NCBI GenBank assembly: GCA_023014485.1
Contig: JAJOZX010001567.1
Coordinates: 172,501 to 236,500, forward strand
Length of the DNA stretch: 64,000 nt
DNA from: Bathynomus jamesi
Taxonomy: Eukaryota; Arthropoda; Malacostraca; Isopoda; Cirolanidae
Reading direction: 5' to 3'
Numbering within the stretch: the stretch's first letter is position 1; every line of letters begins with the position of its first letter. Under the pieces are notes generated by a model. That model ran no database searches and was not told the DNA's origin. It worked only from the letters and a program-made list of their open reading frames with translations. This document shows, one piece after another, positions 22,674-32,129 of this stretch. The position numbers and the translations under genes are program-made.

Positions 22674-22990
22674 TAGAACTTATAACTTCTTTTTGAGGGT
22701 GCATTTGAGAAGAAGTTTCTCCTTCTTTTCGGTATCGAAACTTCTTATCAGATGATACAATAACTTCTTTTAATGTTATATAACTTCTTTAGATAGAAGA
22801 AATGGTTTTCAAAACTTCTTTTTGGAGTGATTTGAGACAAAAGAAGGTAATATTGCTATGTATAGAACAGCGGTTCTCAAACTTTTTCTTCTTCTGTACC
22901 CCTTGAATTCTTCTGTACCCCTGGGGGTACGTCGTACCCCAGTTTGAAAACCACTGGTATAGAAGGTCGCGGGAAGTCTTTGTCTTCTGT
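22674..22990 (+). repeat. Interspersed repeat R1, copy 2, split by an hAT MITE
   Basis: Collinear with R1 copies 1 and 3. It is interrupted at GTATAGAA by the 89-bp hAT MITE and resumes with GGTCGCGGGAAGTCTTTGTC. Confidence 0.8.
22868..22956. mobile_element. 89-bp hAT-type MITE with perfect 8-bp TSD
   Basis: The ends are CAGCGGTTCTCAAACTTTTT and, inverted, CAGTGGTTTTCAAACTGGGG. GTATAGAA lies immediately outside both ends (22860-22867 and 22957-22964). R1 copies without the insert carry a single GTATAGAA, so they represent the empty site. Confidence 0.9.
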
Positions 22991-23039
22991 GTATCTAGAA
23001 AGGATGATTTATATAACTTAGCGACTCACAATCGGCCTC

Positions 23040-23180
23040 ACGATATATGATCGACTTGACACTCTATCGACAAATTATTATTATTAGGTTAGGTTAAGAT
23101 AGGTTAGGTTAGGTTAAGTTAGTATTTTAGAGTGTCGATATTTTGGTCTTGTCAACGAAATGTGTATAGTTGCCCCACAG
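23040..23180. repeat. TTAGG-bearing repeat, copy 1
   Basis: About eight TTAGG-type pentamers (TTAGGTTAGGTTAAGATAGG onward) lie between CACTCTATCGACAA and an inverse-like AGAGTGTCGATA. Confidence 0.75.
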
Positions 23181-23359
23181 TTATGAAAGAGCAAATACAC
23201 AAACTAAATGTATTAACACGATACCAAATTCAATAAAATAAATCTACTGTTTACTACATCTACTGTCTACTTCAGCTGCTGTAGAATCAATAAAATCTTT
23301 AAACATTTATGAATTATTTAGGTTTCAAGTTCTATAAATGTTACGGAATTACAAATTCT

Positions 23360-23480
23360 GACTGACTCGACATTCTATCGACAAGTGGATTAGATTAAGT
23401 TAGGTTAGGTAAGGTTGGAATTGGTTAGATTAGGTTAGGATACGTTAGTTTTCTTAAAGTGTCGATGGTTATAGGTCCCC
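23360..23480. repeat. TTAGG-bearing repeat, copy 2
   Basis: Same layout as the preceding copy: ATTCTATCGACAA, degenerate TTAGG pentamers, then AAAGTGTCGATGG. Confidence 0.7.
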
Positions 23481-23570
23481 CAGCAAACAAGAGAAACAGT
23501 TACTAAGCTCTATGGAGTTTCTAGATAAATATGTATAATACTAGATACATTTCTAGATACATGTATAATA

Positions 23571-23650
23571 CAGGGTGTTCATAAAGTCACGCAAGTAAGT
23601 ATGTTGAAGTGTACATGCATATTCACTCGCGTAACTTTATGAACACCCTT
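23571..23650. mobile_element. 80-bp mariner-type MITE
   Basis: The ends CAGGGTGTTCATAAAGTCAC and, inverted, AAAGGGTGTTCATAAAGTTA form a near-complete hairpin. TA lies on both sides. The inner ACGCGAGTGAA motif relates it to the MITEs at 44107 and 46064. Confidence 0.8.
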
Positions 23651-23885
23651 TACTAATGTCAAATCTAGCACAAAAAATACTCATAAATTACACTCGCTTG
23701 GTGTAATTTAAATTTTCATTGGGTGGTCATCATATTTTTTTCTTTCCATTTTCATACAGGGTGGTTTATTCTAACAGTAAATGGAACAATCAAAAAACAA
23801 GTGAAGAGAGTTTTGCGAGTAAATATATTTTCATTTTACGTTTAATTTTAATTTTGTTTTACCTCCGAATTAAGAGTTTAAATTG

Positions 23886-24485
23886 GCTACGTAGTGGACA
23901 ATGTCGTAAGGAGATTGTAGACATCAATAGAAGGGGAGATTGTAGACACCAATTGACCGGGGAAGTACTCCGGGGAAGGACGTCAGGTAGGAGAGGAAGT
24001 GCTAGAATTCCTGTTTCTTCTGTCATTGTCCTCCTTAGCTGAACTTTTTCCGTGTTTTATCTACCCCGTGAGCAGTCTAGCATGTTCTCCAACACACGCT
24101 TCTCCCTCTGTTCGTCACTACACATACTATATGCATCTTACGCAGTACACAAACATTTTAAAATTTATAAAAAAAGAATGATGGCATCGCTGAACCTTGG
24201 AGACCTTGATTTCGTCTTTCTCCTTCTCCTATGGAAGGGGCATTTTTGCGGGTGCTCGCCCTTAACCCTAACATTCCTACATAAAAAAATACACCGTTTC
24301 CCGTCGATCAGCGAAGTTAATCGACATTGGGTCTGGGTAGTAGATGGATGGGGGACCGTCCTCTGGGTCCAGATTATGTAGCGACCGGTGGTTCGGATCC
24401 CGCGTAAAACTGTAGGTCCCCTCCGTTATATGACCTTCATAGATGTTGCAAAGGAGGTTGAACAACCCCCAATTAAAACAACGAA
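23886..24485 (+). mobile_element. 5S-derived SINE split by a later insertion
   Basis: The SINE start (TGGCTACGTAGTGGACAATG) is at 23886-23910. The continuation (GATCAGCGAAGTTAATCGAC, then GGTCTGGGTAGTAG) resumes at about 24297. The 5S-like part, the GTGGTTCGGATCCCGCGT core and the tail GGAGGTTGAACAACCC follow in order. Between them are about 385 bases absent from the uninterrupted copy at 8213-8428, ending in a LINE 3' tail. Confidence 0.75.
24182..24296 (+). mobile_element. LINE 3' tail fragment inside the SINE
   Basis: TTGGAGACCTTGATTTCGTC, CTATGGAAGGGGCATTTTTG and the terminal ACATTCCTACATAAAAAAAT match the 3' end of the LINE at 7252-8192. It was probably a 5'-truncated insertion. Confidence 0.7.
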
Positions 24486-24970
24486 CAACCAAAAAAATTT
24501 AAACATTTTCAGGGTACATACGAAGCCATAGAAAATTGAATTAAAGAATCTTTATATCGAAATTGAAGGATCTGTTTTCAACATTTCACCCATTTTATGT
24601 TCGTTCAACCAAAATGTGTAAATGAGACAAAAAAAAAAAAACCGAGAAAACCAGAATGAAAGAACAAGAAGTATACAAATCTACGTTAATCCTCTAAATT
24701 AACATATAAACTTAACCTATAGGTCAAACATAAAAGTAAAAAGGGGGTCATCCTCTTCTTTAAACTTTTTAAACCTCCACCCATGCCCCTATTTAACATT
24801 TACTAATGAGTAAAATGATTTATCGTGGAATAGATAGATTTCAGTGATATTAATTTTGATGTAATGACATACAAATAGATCGCCGCAAGGACATGAAACA
24901 AGGAACAGTTTTTGCTTCACGCATGATCCATTGCGCACATGTTAATTCCTTTGTAAACCCCCTACTTTTA
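24486..24970. other. Unassigned DNA
   Basis: Nothing recognised. Confidence 0.5.
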
Positions 24971-24978
24971 AATGAAGT

Positions 24979-25048
24979 AAACACACACACACGCACACAC
25001 ACACAACACACACACATACCTATATACACACACACACACACACACACA

Positions 25049-25123
<75 letters not shown>
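24979..25123. repeat. (CA)n(TA)n(CA)n compound tract
   Basis: CA repeats flank a TA block (25049-25085) almost symmetrically. Confidence 0.96.
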
Positions 25124-25124
<1 letters not shown>

Positions 25125-25530
25125 CAAAGCAATTAATTATTAATCTTTCACGAAAAAGTAATTAATTTTACATTAACGTTAAGGTTTAACAATACATATA
25201 AATTCTAAATAAAATAATACTTTAAAGTAAAATTTGTTGAAAAAAAGCAGCGGCAATTTTAAACATATAAACAAATATGAGACGTCACTTTTCATAAGAA
25301 ACTCGGCTCTAATAACCTAACCTCCTGCTGAGTTCGTAATTTGAGAAGTCGGAGATAGGCTTTGTATATACACTTTCATTATAAATATAAATGAAGTCGG
25401 TTGTTAATTAAGGTTTAAATAATGATAAAATATCAAAGGAAAACTAATACAGTGTGTTGGTCTGTAGTGTTTATGATATAGAGAGAAATAGCTAAAAAAA
25501 TTGAGAAAGGAATCTATGATATATATACGT
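25124..25530. other. Unassigned DNA
   Basis: Nothing recognised. Confidence 0.5.
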
Positions 25531-25549
25531 ATATATATATATATACACA

Positions 25550-25661
25550 CAGGGTGTTTCAGGTCGATCCTAGAAATATGGAAATTGGCGGAATTTGTAG
25601 TTTGTATTTGGTATTTGATATTTTGTATTTGGTATTTCTAGGGTCGACCTGAAACACCCTG
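25550..25661. mobile_element. 112-bp mariner-type MITE in a TA tract
   Basis: The ends CAGGGTGTTTCAGGTCGATC and, inverted, CAGGGTGTTTCAGGTCGACC continue into CTAGAAATA on both sides. The centre is (TTTGGTATTTG)-like repeats. TA-rich DNA flanks it on both sides. Confidence 0.85.
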
Positions 25662-25667
25662 TGTATG

Positions 25668-25670
<3 letters not shown>

Positions 25671-25719
<49 letters not shown>
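25671..25719. repeat. (TA)n
   Basis: A TA tract next to the MITE. Confidence 0.95.
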
Positions 25720-25722
<3 letters not shown>

Positions 25723-25815
25723 TGAACGTAATAATACATTGGTCGTAAGTAATATTTTTGGTTTTAGGAAAATATATTGTGTAAAGTATAAATATTGACT
25801 AATATTGTGTAAAAA

Positions 25816-25816
25816 T

Positions 25817-25843
<27 letters not shown>
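25816..25843. repeat. (TTA)n
   Basis: A short trinucleotide run. Confidence 0.93.
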
Positions 25844-25848
<5 letters not shown>

Positions 25849-25988
25849 TGCGACCCTATACTGTATGTAATACGTTATAATGTCAAATACATAAGCCTTC
25901 ACATATTTCACAATATATAAAAAGATTTATCTTTGTCTCCTCATTTCTGTCTTAATCTCGGTCATTTTTTATTTCATTAGAAGTGCAT

Positions 25989-25990
<2 letters not shown>

Positions 25991-26053
<63 letters not shown>
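25991..26053. repeat. (TA)n(GA)n
   Basis: TA units pass into GA units. Confidence 0.96.
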
Positions 26054-26062
<9 letters not shown>

Positions 26063-26539
26063 GTAAAGTTTACAAATTTATGATTTAATCAGCGTTATAT
26101 TAATTTCATAAGAAACTTTGATTGTGGATATTATCGCGAACAGTTAATTTTTTTTAAAGGAAATTTAGAAAATTTTGAGTAATGATTCATTCTTCAGTGT
26201 TGTCAGAGTTATGAAGGTGTATGATTAAGTGTTTTTCTTGGTAAAACTATAGATATATTTGTAATATATAATAGTCTCGTTTCTGGGACGAAGTTTCAGT
26301 GACTGATACGCGTTCTATTTCATAGGAAGATGCGAGTAAATATTTTAGGAACGTGTTTTGTGTATGCTTTTATGTTTGCGTGGATGTTTGGAAAGATTTT
26401 GATGTATCGGATCACTTTTTAGTGGATGATATGTTGGCTGAAAGGGGCGAGGAAGCTGGTTTAATTCGTATAGTAATGGCATAGTTAAGAGATTAAGTTC
26501 CGGGAATAAAATGAGACGATGAACAAAATATTTTTACAA

Positions 26540-26612
26540 TAAATTCAGAGGGGTCCTACAAGGAGAAATTTTGTCGCCTCTTTTATTTTCAGTATTGCAT
26601 CTTGAAAGATAT
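26540..26612 (+). pseudogene. Possible reverse transcriptase motif B fragment
   Basis: One frame reads GVLQGEILSPLLFSVLHLER (about 26549-26608). It resembles the G-x-x-QG-x-x-LSPLLFS motif of LINE reverse transcriptases. No other RT block is readable around it, so this is a decayed scrap or chance. Confidence 0.4.
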
Positions 26613-27016
26613 AAATATATGCCTCTGAATATAGATGCAAATTAGATTGAATAAAAATGAACATACTGCATGTAAATGAATGACTAAATGCTGATGGCTG
26701 AAACGAAAAAGCTCATGAAATATGTATGCATGATGAACTTGGTTTAAAGATTTAAAACTATACGTTATCGACCAGTGGTCTCTAAAGTGGGGTGCGCCTG
26801 CCGATCTAGGGGGTACGCGAAGAAAATTTGATGATTCTGATTTATCATTGTTTTTTCGTAGAAAGTTTTTGAATTTCAAGAAGATGACCGAGAAAGAAAA
26901 TACTCGCTAACACACAGTCATTCCTAGGAATTTGCGAGATAGTATCCGCGATATCGCTTACTTGCGATTAAAATTTAGCAAACTATCATAAATATAAAAG
27001 TGCTGAAAATGTAAAA

Positions 27017-27349
27017 ATGGAACATCTTCCGATCACTGCCCAAGAACAGTTGATTGACATCAGGGAAGATACAAGTTTACGAACCGAATTTCAACAGAAA
27101 ACTGTGCACAATTGGTGGATTGGATTAAAAAATGAGTACCCAGATTTAGTAAGCGCAGCGAACGATGCGCTCCTTCCATTTGGATCTACATATCTGTGTG
27201 AGGTGTCTTTTTCTGCTATGATAGGTATTAAAACCAAGAATCGAAATAAACTGAACTTGGAACCGGACCTTCGAATCGCTGTATCACAAAGTGTCAAACC
27301 AAGATTTTCAGAAATTATGAAGCACAGTCAGCCACATTGTTCTCATTAA
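27017..27349 (+). pseudogene. hAT transposase C-terminal (dimerisation) domain
   Basis: The 110-residue frame has EQLIDIREDTSLRTEF, FWxxLKNEYP-like WWIGLKNEYPDLVSAA, LLPFGSTYLCEVSFSAM and KTKNRNKLNLEPDLRIAVS. These are characteristic of the C-terminal dimerisation region of ZBED/SCAND3/FAM200-type hAT transposases and their domesticated relatives. The BED zinc finger and the catalytic RNase H-like core are missing upstream, where the sequence has many stops. The methionine at 27017 is simply the first in frame, not a supported start. Because it lies between hAT ends, I read it as a transposon remnant rather than a domesticated gene. Confidence 0.82.
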
Positions 27350-27423
27350 ATTATATTGTAAGTATATCTTCACCCTATCGTATTTCTGTTCTATACTATT
27401 AACTTACTAGTAAATAATGAAAG

Positions 27424-27442
27424 GATATATATATATATATAT
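27424..27442. repeat. Short (TA)n
   Basis: It lies between the hAT coding remnant and the SINE. Confidence 0.85.
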
Positions 27443-27743
27443 GTGTAACCTCTGGTTTAACCTTTGGTTAGCTTCCGCCCGAATTGTTCATTCTGACGAA
27501 GGTCAAGCTTTTCACTCCACCTTAGACCTACAGTTTAACGTGGAATCCGAACCACGCCCCATCAGCAGCCCAGCGTCTTAACCACTAGGCCACCTAGGGT
27601 ACCCATTTATCTACCAACCACTTTCTTTATTGTGTGGAAGGATGAACAGTTGGGTTTTGCTGCGCGCCGGCTGCCGTCGGGTCTCGAACCCGGAGCCGAT
27701 GGATTCGTAGTCAGCGACGCTAACCACTACACCACTACATCTT
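27443..27743 (-). mobile_element. Dimeric tRNA-derived SINE (copy C)
   Basis: Read on the minus strand it begins with tRNA-like unit 1 (GTAGTGGTGTAGTGGTTAGC, then CCGGGTTCGAGACCC). The linker, unit 2 (TGGCCTAGTGGTTAAGACGC, GGTTCGGATTCCACG) and the GGGCGGAAGCTAACCAAAGG end follow. It is the cleanest full copy in the window and matches copy A through its whole length. Confidence 0.88.
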
Positions 27744-27788
27744 CATGTTCATTAGGGGTGCGTGATCAAAAAAGTTTGGAGACCACTG

Positions 27789-29010
27789 CGTTATTCTAAT
27801 AGTCAAAATTTGAAATATATAATTTTTAACAAGGCATGGGAAATGGTTCACTCTGTATATCCAAACTGCATTAGCAAATGATGGAATAACCTTAAACGGC
27901 AAAAGTACTTTAAACATAGGTCGGATGAATGACCTTTATAAGAACCGAAGGTCATAAGAAAAAAAGATTTTGGTCAGAATTCAACGTTTCCTTAGAAATT
28001 TTAATGTTTTTGAGACCTTTGCTTCTGTCAATCACGCCATGTTGCTAATTATTATGGAATTGTTCCATGGGACTCACAAAATACGGCAATGAGTCTGATA
28101 TGAAAAACTTTTTTATGAAATAATATTGGTGTTCCAATGTTGCCTAGCAACCGTAAGTCAGCAGATATTTTTAATTAATTTTTGTTTGGTAGTTATGAGG
28201 AACTCTCCAAAGCAAATCATTGAAAAGCAAATAATAATAAATCTTCCCTTTGTTAATTTAGCTTCAATATAAACACTTGTGAAAGTGTTTATATTCGAAA
28301 TACGGTATTGTCAAAGATTACCTTAAAAACCAATTATGAATTAAAAAGAAATCCATATTTTGGGTTTGGATTCATTGATTGAATGAGTTTTGTAAATGAT
28401 ATATACTCTTAATTTTCACCTTTTTTATATGAGTGTATAGGGATGATCTTGGAATCTATAGTTTTTTATTAGGTTTATCCTATTGTTAATAATTTCCTTA
28501 ATTTTTGTTCTAAATTCAATACATATTTAACTTGTACTATAAATGTATAATAATGCAATCTGTCGTGCTATGCTTTATTTCTAACCAGTCTAAGAGATGT
28601 TAGTGCACCCTCTGAGAGTACTTTATGAGGGGTATAGGAAGATATCATCATGCCTAAATGTGACACTTCGGGAAAAATATAGAAATCACTGTTTAAAATT
28701 GTGTAACTATATAGACTCGCTTCGATATCTCGTTAATTTCTCACTCTGTCGAGTAAACAGGTTAATTTAATTTGCGGTTGCACACTCCAACTCCCTATTG
28801 TCCCCTGGAGTTAAATTAATAAAAGTTAAAGCATTAAATCTACTTCAGTTTTCACATCCTTGTTTATTCTGTTAGTTGGCAAACATTAAGACGAATAAAT
28901 ACGGGTAATGTATTTACAGTTTAGAGCACTGTCATAAGAATAAAATGAGCACCTTTGTAATAGGAGTAACTGTATGTTCGAAATATACTGTAACTATGCA
29001 CTCAAGTTAT
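27789..29010. other. Unassigned DNA
   Basis: About 1.2 kb with nothing recognised. Short AT-rich inverted motifs (ACACTTGTGAAAGTGTTTAT near 28275) are present. Confidence 0.5.
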
Positions 29011-29011
29011 A

Positions 29012-29929
29012 CAGGGTGGGCGGAAAGTAGCTCCCTATTTTTGATTGGTAAAAAAATACGTATATTATCCATTTATTTCAGAAAAAATAATATGAAAAGG
29101 TAGGCATACATGGTAGGTTTTCTCTAAAATTCAATGTGGGCTCCAACTCTTTCCACCAGCTTCTGGAGCCGCCCAGGAATGGCGTCCACTGACTTTAGCA
29201 GGAACTCCGGCGGATGGAGGACATGACTTCCCGAATTCGGTCCTCCAGTTCTTCCAATGTCCTCGGTTTGGTGCGGTAGACTTCTTCCTTTACCCACCCC
29301 CAAAGAAAGAAGTCGCACGGTGTCAAGTCGGGGCTCCTGGCTGGCCATTGATGTGGACCAAGACGACCCATCCAACGCCCAGGGAAGTGGGCATCCAGCC
29401 ACTCACGGACAACAAGAGCGAAGTGCGGAGGGGCGCCATCTTGCATAAATATCAGATCGTCGATGTTCTCCCATGTGCTGACAACCGGCCAGACCTCGTT
29501 TCGCAACATAGCAAGGTACCGCTCAGCATTCATGGTGTTGCGCAGAAGGAACGGGCCCACAACCTGATCTGAGGTCATACCAGTCCACATCAATGGCCAG
29601 CCAGGAGCCCCGACTTGACACCGTGCGACTTCTTTCTTTGGGGGGGGTAAAGGAAGAAGTCTACCGCACCAAACCGAGGACATTGGAAGAACTGGAGGAC
29701 CGAATTCGGGAAGTCATGTCCTCCATCCCGCCGGAGTTCCTGCTAAAGTCAGTGGACGCCATTCCTGGGCGGCTCCAGAAGCTGGTGGAAAGAGTTGGAG
29801 CCCACATTGAATTTTAGAGAAAACCTACCATGTATGCCTACCTTTTCATATTATTTCTTCTGAAATAAATGGATAATATATGTATTTTTTTACCAATCCA
29901 AAATAGGGAGCTACTTTCCGCCCACCCTG
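29012..29929 (-). mobile_element. Fold-back mariner-like element with 346-bp arms
   Basis: The arms at 29012-29357 and 29584-29929 are inverse copies of equal length with only scattered differences. They surround a 226-bp spacer. The ends read CAGGGTGGGCGGAAAGTAGC and its inverse, with TA outside both. Each arm contains the 3' part of the transposase gene plus its terminal repeat. The element has therefore replaced its 5' half with an inverted copy of its 3' half. A transcript would fold into one long hairpin. Confidence 0.92.
29195..29683 (-). pseudogene. Mariner/IS630-type transposase C-terminal part
   Basis: On the minus strand the frame reads IDDLIFMQDGAPPHFALVV, then REWLDAHFPGRWMGR, WPARSPDLTPCDFFLWGW, VKEEVYRTKPRTLEELEDRI and a truncated end. 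QDGAPPH carries the second catalytic aspartate and SPDLTPCDFF the third, as in DDE/D transposases of the Tc1/mariner superfamily. These enzymes cut and paste DNA at TA sites. The N-terminal DNA-binding domain and first catalytic aspartate are absent. Residues before MTSDQVVGPF come from the inverted arm read in the wrong sense. The opposite arm repeats the C-terminus on the plus strand (29593-29817). Related C-termini are at 51700-52080 and 52758-53020. Confidence 0.88.
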
Positions 29930-29939
29930 TAGATAAAAA

Positions 29940-30170
29940 AGGAAACCTAGTCAATCAATATGGAAGAGTTTTCGACAAATCGTCGTGGCATATAATTCGT
30001 CAAGATTTTCTCAAAGTTCAACTAAGTACTAGGGTTACTAGATATGTGAAAAGAACCTTTATTTTCCCAATTAATGATGAAAATGTCCCTAATCATTCAA
30101 AAGGTTTCATCTCAGAGCTTCCAGATGCCCAACTACGAAAGAAATTGCATTCCTTCTTGGAAACGTGACA
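29940..30170 (+). other. Unrecognised open segment, part duplicated at 31563
   Basis: An open frame after the fold-back element reads DKKGNLVNQYGRVFDKSSWH, then FIFPINDENVPNHSKGFISE. Its last roughly 85 bases recur at 31563-31645 with about 80 percent identity by eye. I recognise no domain. It may be part of an unidentified mobile element. Confidence 0.35.
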
Positions 30171-30639
30171 TGTAGCATAACCCAGTTTAATCATATGTAT
30201 GTTGAACGGCAAAATACATGGTTGAAACAATAAGAGGATATGTATTTAGAATATTAATAGTTCCTCCGATGAGTACCTGTTCAGTGTTCAGTCCTTCCGC
30301 ATCTCAAATTGCTGCTCATACCGTTACACTAAAATTATCTGAACTGCAAACAGAATTTCTAGTGTATTTAGGTAAGTATGTTCCACGCGCATCCACTCGA
30401 CTCGTTCGATATCGGAACAGCGCTTCAAAACGCCATAGTTCTGTGCATAATTTTCATGTCTCATATTTTCACTAAGCTAAACTCCATTCTAGCCCAACGT
30501 ATGTAAATAACGCTGAGTCGTTCTCTGTTACAAATTAACATTATTTACACGACGTGAAGACTGCATCAAATGTATGTGGGGGCGTATGACATGGAATAAA
30601 ATGAAAGGCGACCACATAGTGGAATTAACGATGATATAA

Positions 30640-31560
30640 AGAAATGTAGTAAAAGAAAGGATGAGCGTCTGGGAAATCATGTTACAAACGTATACTGACA
30701 GTGAAGAAAGGAGAAGTAATTACTAATTAGTTGTACAAAGAATGTAAGAAGAACGCCAGACGAATGTTAAAAAGGAACAAAAGGAGAGTAGATGTAGACT
30801 TGGGAAGGAAGATGAATGAGTTGTGGAGAACAGAAAGCTATTTTGAAAAGTGCAAAGGTTTGTTGGTTGGAATAACTGGTATATGAAAGATAAGAATGGC
30901 ACTGTGTTAGTGCAAGATGAAGAAATACGCGAGAGATTTAAAGAGTAGTTTAGCGAGCTGTTAGGTAAACTAGATGAACAGGAAGCAAATGTGAACTATT
31001 GGTTTTTGTGGCATATGTAGAAGTGTATACTGGGGAGTAGAAGATAATAAATTAGAGGAAGGTGAACGAACGTTATGCAGACTGAAGGATGGAAAATCGA
31101 CAGGACGTGATATGGTAAGTAGTGAAACGACTAAATGTAGGGGTAGAATAGTGTTTGAATGACTGGAGAAAGTACATAAAAAAACATAGGACAGTAGGTA
31201 TGTCCTAGTTGACTGGACGAGAGCTGTACTTCTACTACGAAAGAAATGACTGCAGAAGTTGTAGGGATGCAAGTCTTTTAAGTATAGCTGGAGAAGTATG
31301 CGGAAGAGTGTTCACAGATAGGGTAAAAAAAATTACGGATCTATTGATTGGGGATAAACAAAGGAGATTTAGTGAAGGAAGAGGATGTGTTGATCAAGTG
31401 TTTGTGTTTGAGACAGTTAACTAGGAAGCTAAGTGATAAGAAGAAAAAGGTGTATATGGCGTCTATGCACGTGGAGGGAGTGTATGATAAAATTGGGAAT
31501 CTGCCTTGCGGCAAGTGCTTAGAATGTATGGTGTTGGTGGTAAGTTGTTAGATGTGTGAA
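30640..31560 (+). pseudogene. RTE-like LINE reverse transcriptase, heavily decayed
   Basis: Across several frames the order of a LINE reverse transcriptase is readable: NGTVLVQDEEIRERFK, FSELLGKLDEQEANVNY, RLKDGKSTGRDMV, LLSIAGEVCGRVFTDRVKKI, then QRRFSEGRGCVDQVFV and KVYMASMHVEGVYDKIGN, in place of the usual D-x-EKAYD motif A. It has many stops and shifts. Motif C is not reached. The resemblance is to the RTE/craniofacial-development-protein-2-like group, although the clade call is tentative. Confidence 0.7.
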
Positions 31561-31562
31561 AC

Positions 31563-31645
31563 GAGGTTCCCACCCCCCAATTGATGACGAAAATGTTTCC
31601 AATCATTAGACAGGTTTCATCTCAAGGCTTCTAGATGCCCTGAGA
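31563..31645 (+). repeat. Second copy of the 30060-30150 segment
   Basis: CCCAATTGATGACGAAAATG, then CAGGTTTCATCTCAAGGCTT, matches the earlier copy in the same orientation on the far side of the RTE remnant. Confidence 0.6.
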
Positions 31646-31929
31646 TAAAACCAAAGTGAATTTCAAAGTGAATTTCACTTATCTTTAACTTTTCCGGTGT
31701 ACAGCTAACCGAAAAGTGAAGCCTCTTTGTAAATTATCGGAACTTGTAATGTAAATATTAATAAAATTAATAAACTGTTTTCCAGTAGTGTTTTTACTTT
31801 TACTTAATGACGTGTTCAGTTTGCAAGACCAAGATTTCAGCTGTCTGCCCCTTACCTTAACAGCAGTCTGATTATTCAATTACGTGAGTAGGAGTAAACT
31901 GAATATATCACGAAGACCAACTGTACGAT

Positions 31930-32060
31930 TCTCCTTTACTATTTATAAACTTACTATTTATAAATTTTACTATTTATAAACTTACTATTTATAAATTTTA
32001 CTATTTATAAACTTACTATTTATAAATTTTACTATTTATAAACTTACTATTTATAAATTT
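31930..32060. repeat. 31-bp tandem repeat, about four copies
   Basis: The unit CTATTTATAAACTTACTATT plus TATAAATTTTA is repeated head to tail and ends in shorter TAAATTTA units. There are no unique spacers. Confidence 0.9.
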
Positions 32061-32073
32061 ATAAATTTATAAG

Positions 32074-32074
<1 letters not shown>

Positions 32075-32126
<52 letters not shown>
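32075..32126. repeat. (TA)n
   Basis: A TA tract. Confidence 0.95.

Positions 32127-32129
<3 letters not shown>

Larger units (their letters stand above)
26773..27788 (+). mobile_element. hAT transposon with a ZBED/SCAND3-type transposase remnant
   Basis: The left end CAGTGGTCTCTAAAGTGGGG and the right end, inverted, CAGTGGTCTCCAAACTTTTT are hAT-type inverted repeats. The flanks CGTTATCG and CGTTATTC share six of eight bases and may be an aged target duplication, slightly offset on the left. The element contains the transposase C-terminus at 27017-27349, a TA run, and an antisense tRNA-SINE at 27443-27743 that inserted later. Confidence 0.75.

Noticed and set aside
23090..23125. True telomere or chromosome end
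   Set aside because: The pentamers are few and degenerate and lie inside a repeat with defined flanks, with ordinary DNA on both sides.
29593..29817. Separate plus-strand gene
   Set aside because: It is the inverted arm copy of the transposase C-terminus in the fold-back element.
31930..32060. CRISPR-like direct repeats
   Set aside because: The 31-bp units are contiguous with no unique spacers, and the DNA is eukaryotic.
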